From JANPCX01 sp046094425 (GTDB taxonomy: Bacteria; Pseudomonadota; Gammaproteobacteria; Burkholderiales; Burkholderiaceae_C): a DNA stretch of 5,388 nucleotides. Shown here piece by piece: positions 5,248 through 5,388 of this stretch. The stretch is from the NCBI GenBank assembly GCA_046094425.1, contig JBJTHI010000304.1, positions 1 through 5,388 of the forward strand, given 5' to 3'. Position 1 is the first letter of the stretch. Every line of letters begins with the position of its first letter. The notes beneath the pieces are model-generated. The model ran no database searches. It saw only the letters and a program-made list of their open reading frames with translations, and was not told the DNA's origin. A program made the position numbers and the translations under genes.

Positions 5248-5388
5248 CACTGCTGTCCGGGAAAAAAGTTGAGCAAGTGGAGGAAGTTGTTGCAGGCATT
5301 GGCTGAAAGGGATATATCCCCGAGTGCCAACTCAACAACCAAGCCCGCAACATGTTCAGGATAAGCCGAATTCAAGAACTCATGAAAC
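5248..5388 (+). mobile_element. Possible left end of an insertion sequence (tentative)
   Basis: After the repeat breaks off at about 5247 the sequence has features expected of an element end: a TGTCCGGGAAAAAAG stretch (5254-5268), an imperfect inverted repeat (5288-5302 with 5339-5352), and near the edge an open frame from ATG 5352 reading MFRISRIQELMK that runs off the window. That start loosely resembles the N-termini of IS4-family transposases with a DUF4372 domain, as I remember them. Only 12 residues are visible, the frame has no good ribosome site, and the terminal repeat cannot be confirmed without the other end. It could equally be an ordinary intergenic region before an unrelated gene. 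Confidence 0.3.
5288..5352. repeat. Imperfect inverted repeat enclosing the palindrome GGGATATATCCC
   Basis: TGTTGC-A-GGC-A-TTGG (5288-5302) pairs with CCAA-GCC-C-GCAACA (5339-5352), with one mismatch and one bulge. Inside is the perfect 12-base palindrome GGGATATATCCC (5309-5320). A second, separate pair GTTGAG (5268-5273) and CTCAAC (5331-5336) overlaps it. The structure could be the folded end of a mobile element, a protein-binding site, or a cruciform; no U-tract follows, so it is not an intrinsic terminator. Confidence 0.45.

Noticed and set aside
5234..5263. TTCCCG/CGGGAA inverted repeat after cheW copy 2 as an intrinsic terminator
   Set aside because: On the + strand it is followed by A's, not T's, and the 18-base loop is long. 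On the - strand it is not followed by a T-run either.
1..5388. CRISPR array, tRNA, rRNA, riboswitch or novel defence-type system
   Set aside because: No regularly spaced short repeats, no tRNA-like cloverleaf or rRNA motifs were seen, and nearly all the DNA is accounted for by MCP and CheW coding sequence.

Overview
The window (5388 bases, GC-rich) is a chemoreceptor/coupling-protein cluster, all on the + strand. Order: 3' end of a first methyl-accepting chemotaxis protein (MCP; 1-713), cheW copy 1 (820-1332), a complete four-helix-bundle-type MCP (1400-2965), a complete sCache-type MCP (3012-4571), cheW copy 2 (4702-5211), and a 177-base tail that looks like a broken dispersed repeat plus the possible left end of an insertion sequence. 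The codon use, the style of the MCP signalling domains (GNQDLSxRTE..., FKLG ends, an LGGDP motif in one HAMP) and the CGTCATTCCCGCG-type repeat suggest a motile beta-proteobacterium of the order Burkholderiales, probably Comamonadaceae. This placement is inference from sequence style only.

The genes form one functional unit. The MCPs are inner-membrane receptors with different sensory parts and an almost identical cytoplasmic signalling hairpin. CheW couples that hairpin to the kinase CheA. No CheA, CheY, CheR, CheB or CheD is encoded here, so those must lie elsewhere. The unit reads as repeated MCP + cheW blocks: [MCP - cheW] then [MCP - MCP - cheW]. The two CheW proteins differ at only 7 of the first 166 residues, while their genes differ at about 59 of 498 bases by hand count. 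The two complete MCPs align without gaps over their last 252 codons but have unrelated sensory domains.

Regulatory layout: an intrinsic-terminator-like hairpin lies between cheW1 and the second MCP, directly before that gene's strong Shine-Dalgarno. A good match to a sigma-28 (FliA) flagellar promoter lies upstream of cheW2. Only the first MCP carries a C-terminal DWETF pentapeptide of the kind that recruits CheR/CheB in enteric receptors; the other two end exactly at the base of the coiled coil.

I see no RNA genes, CRISPR array or clearly new biological system. The most useful points for follow-up are the local duplication, the tethered/untethered receptor split, the sigma-28-like promoter and the possible mobile-element junction at the right edge.
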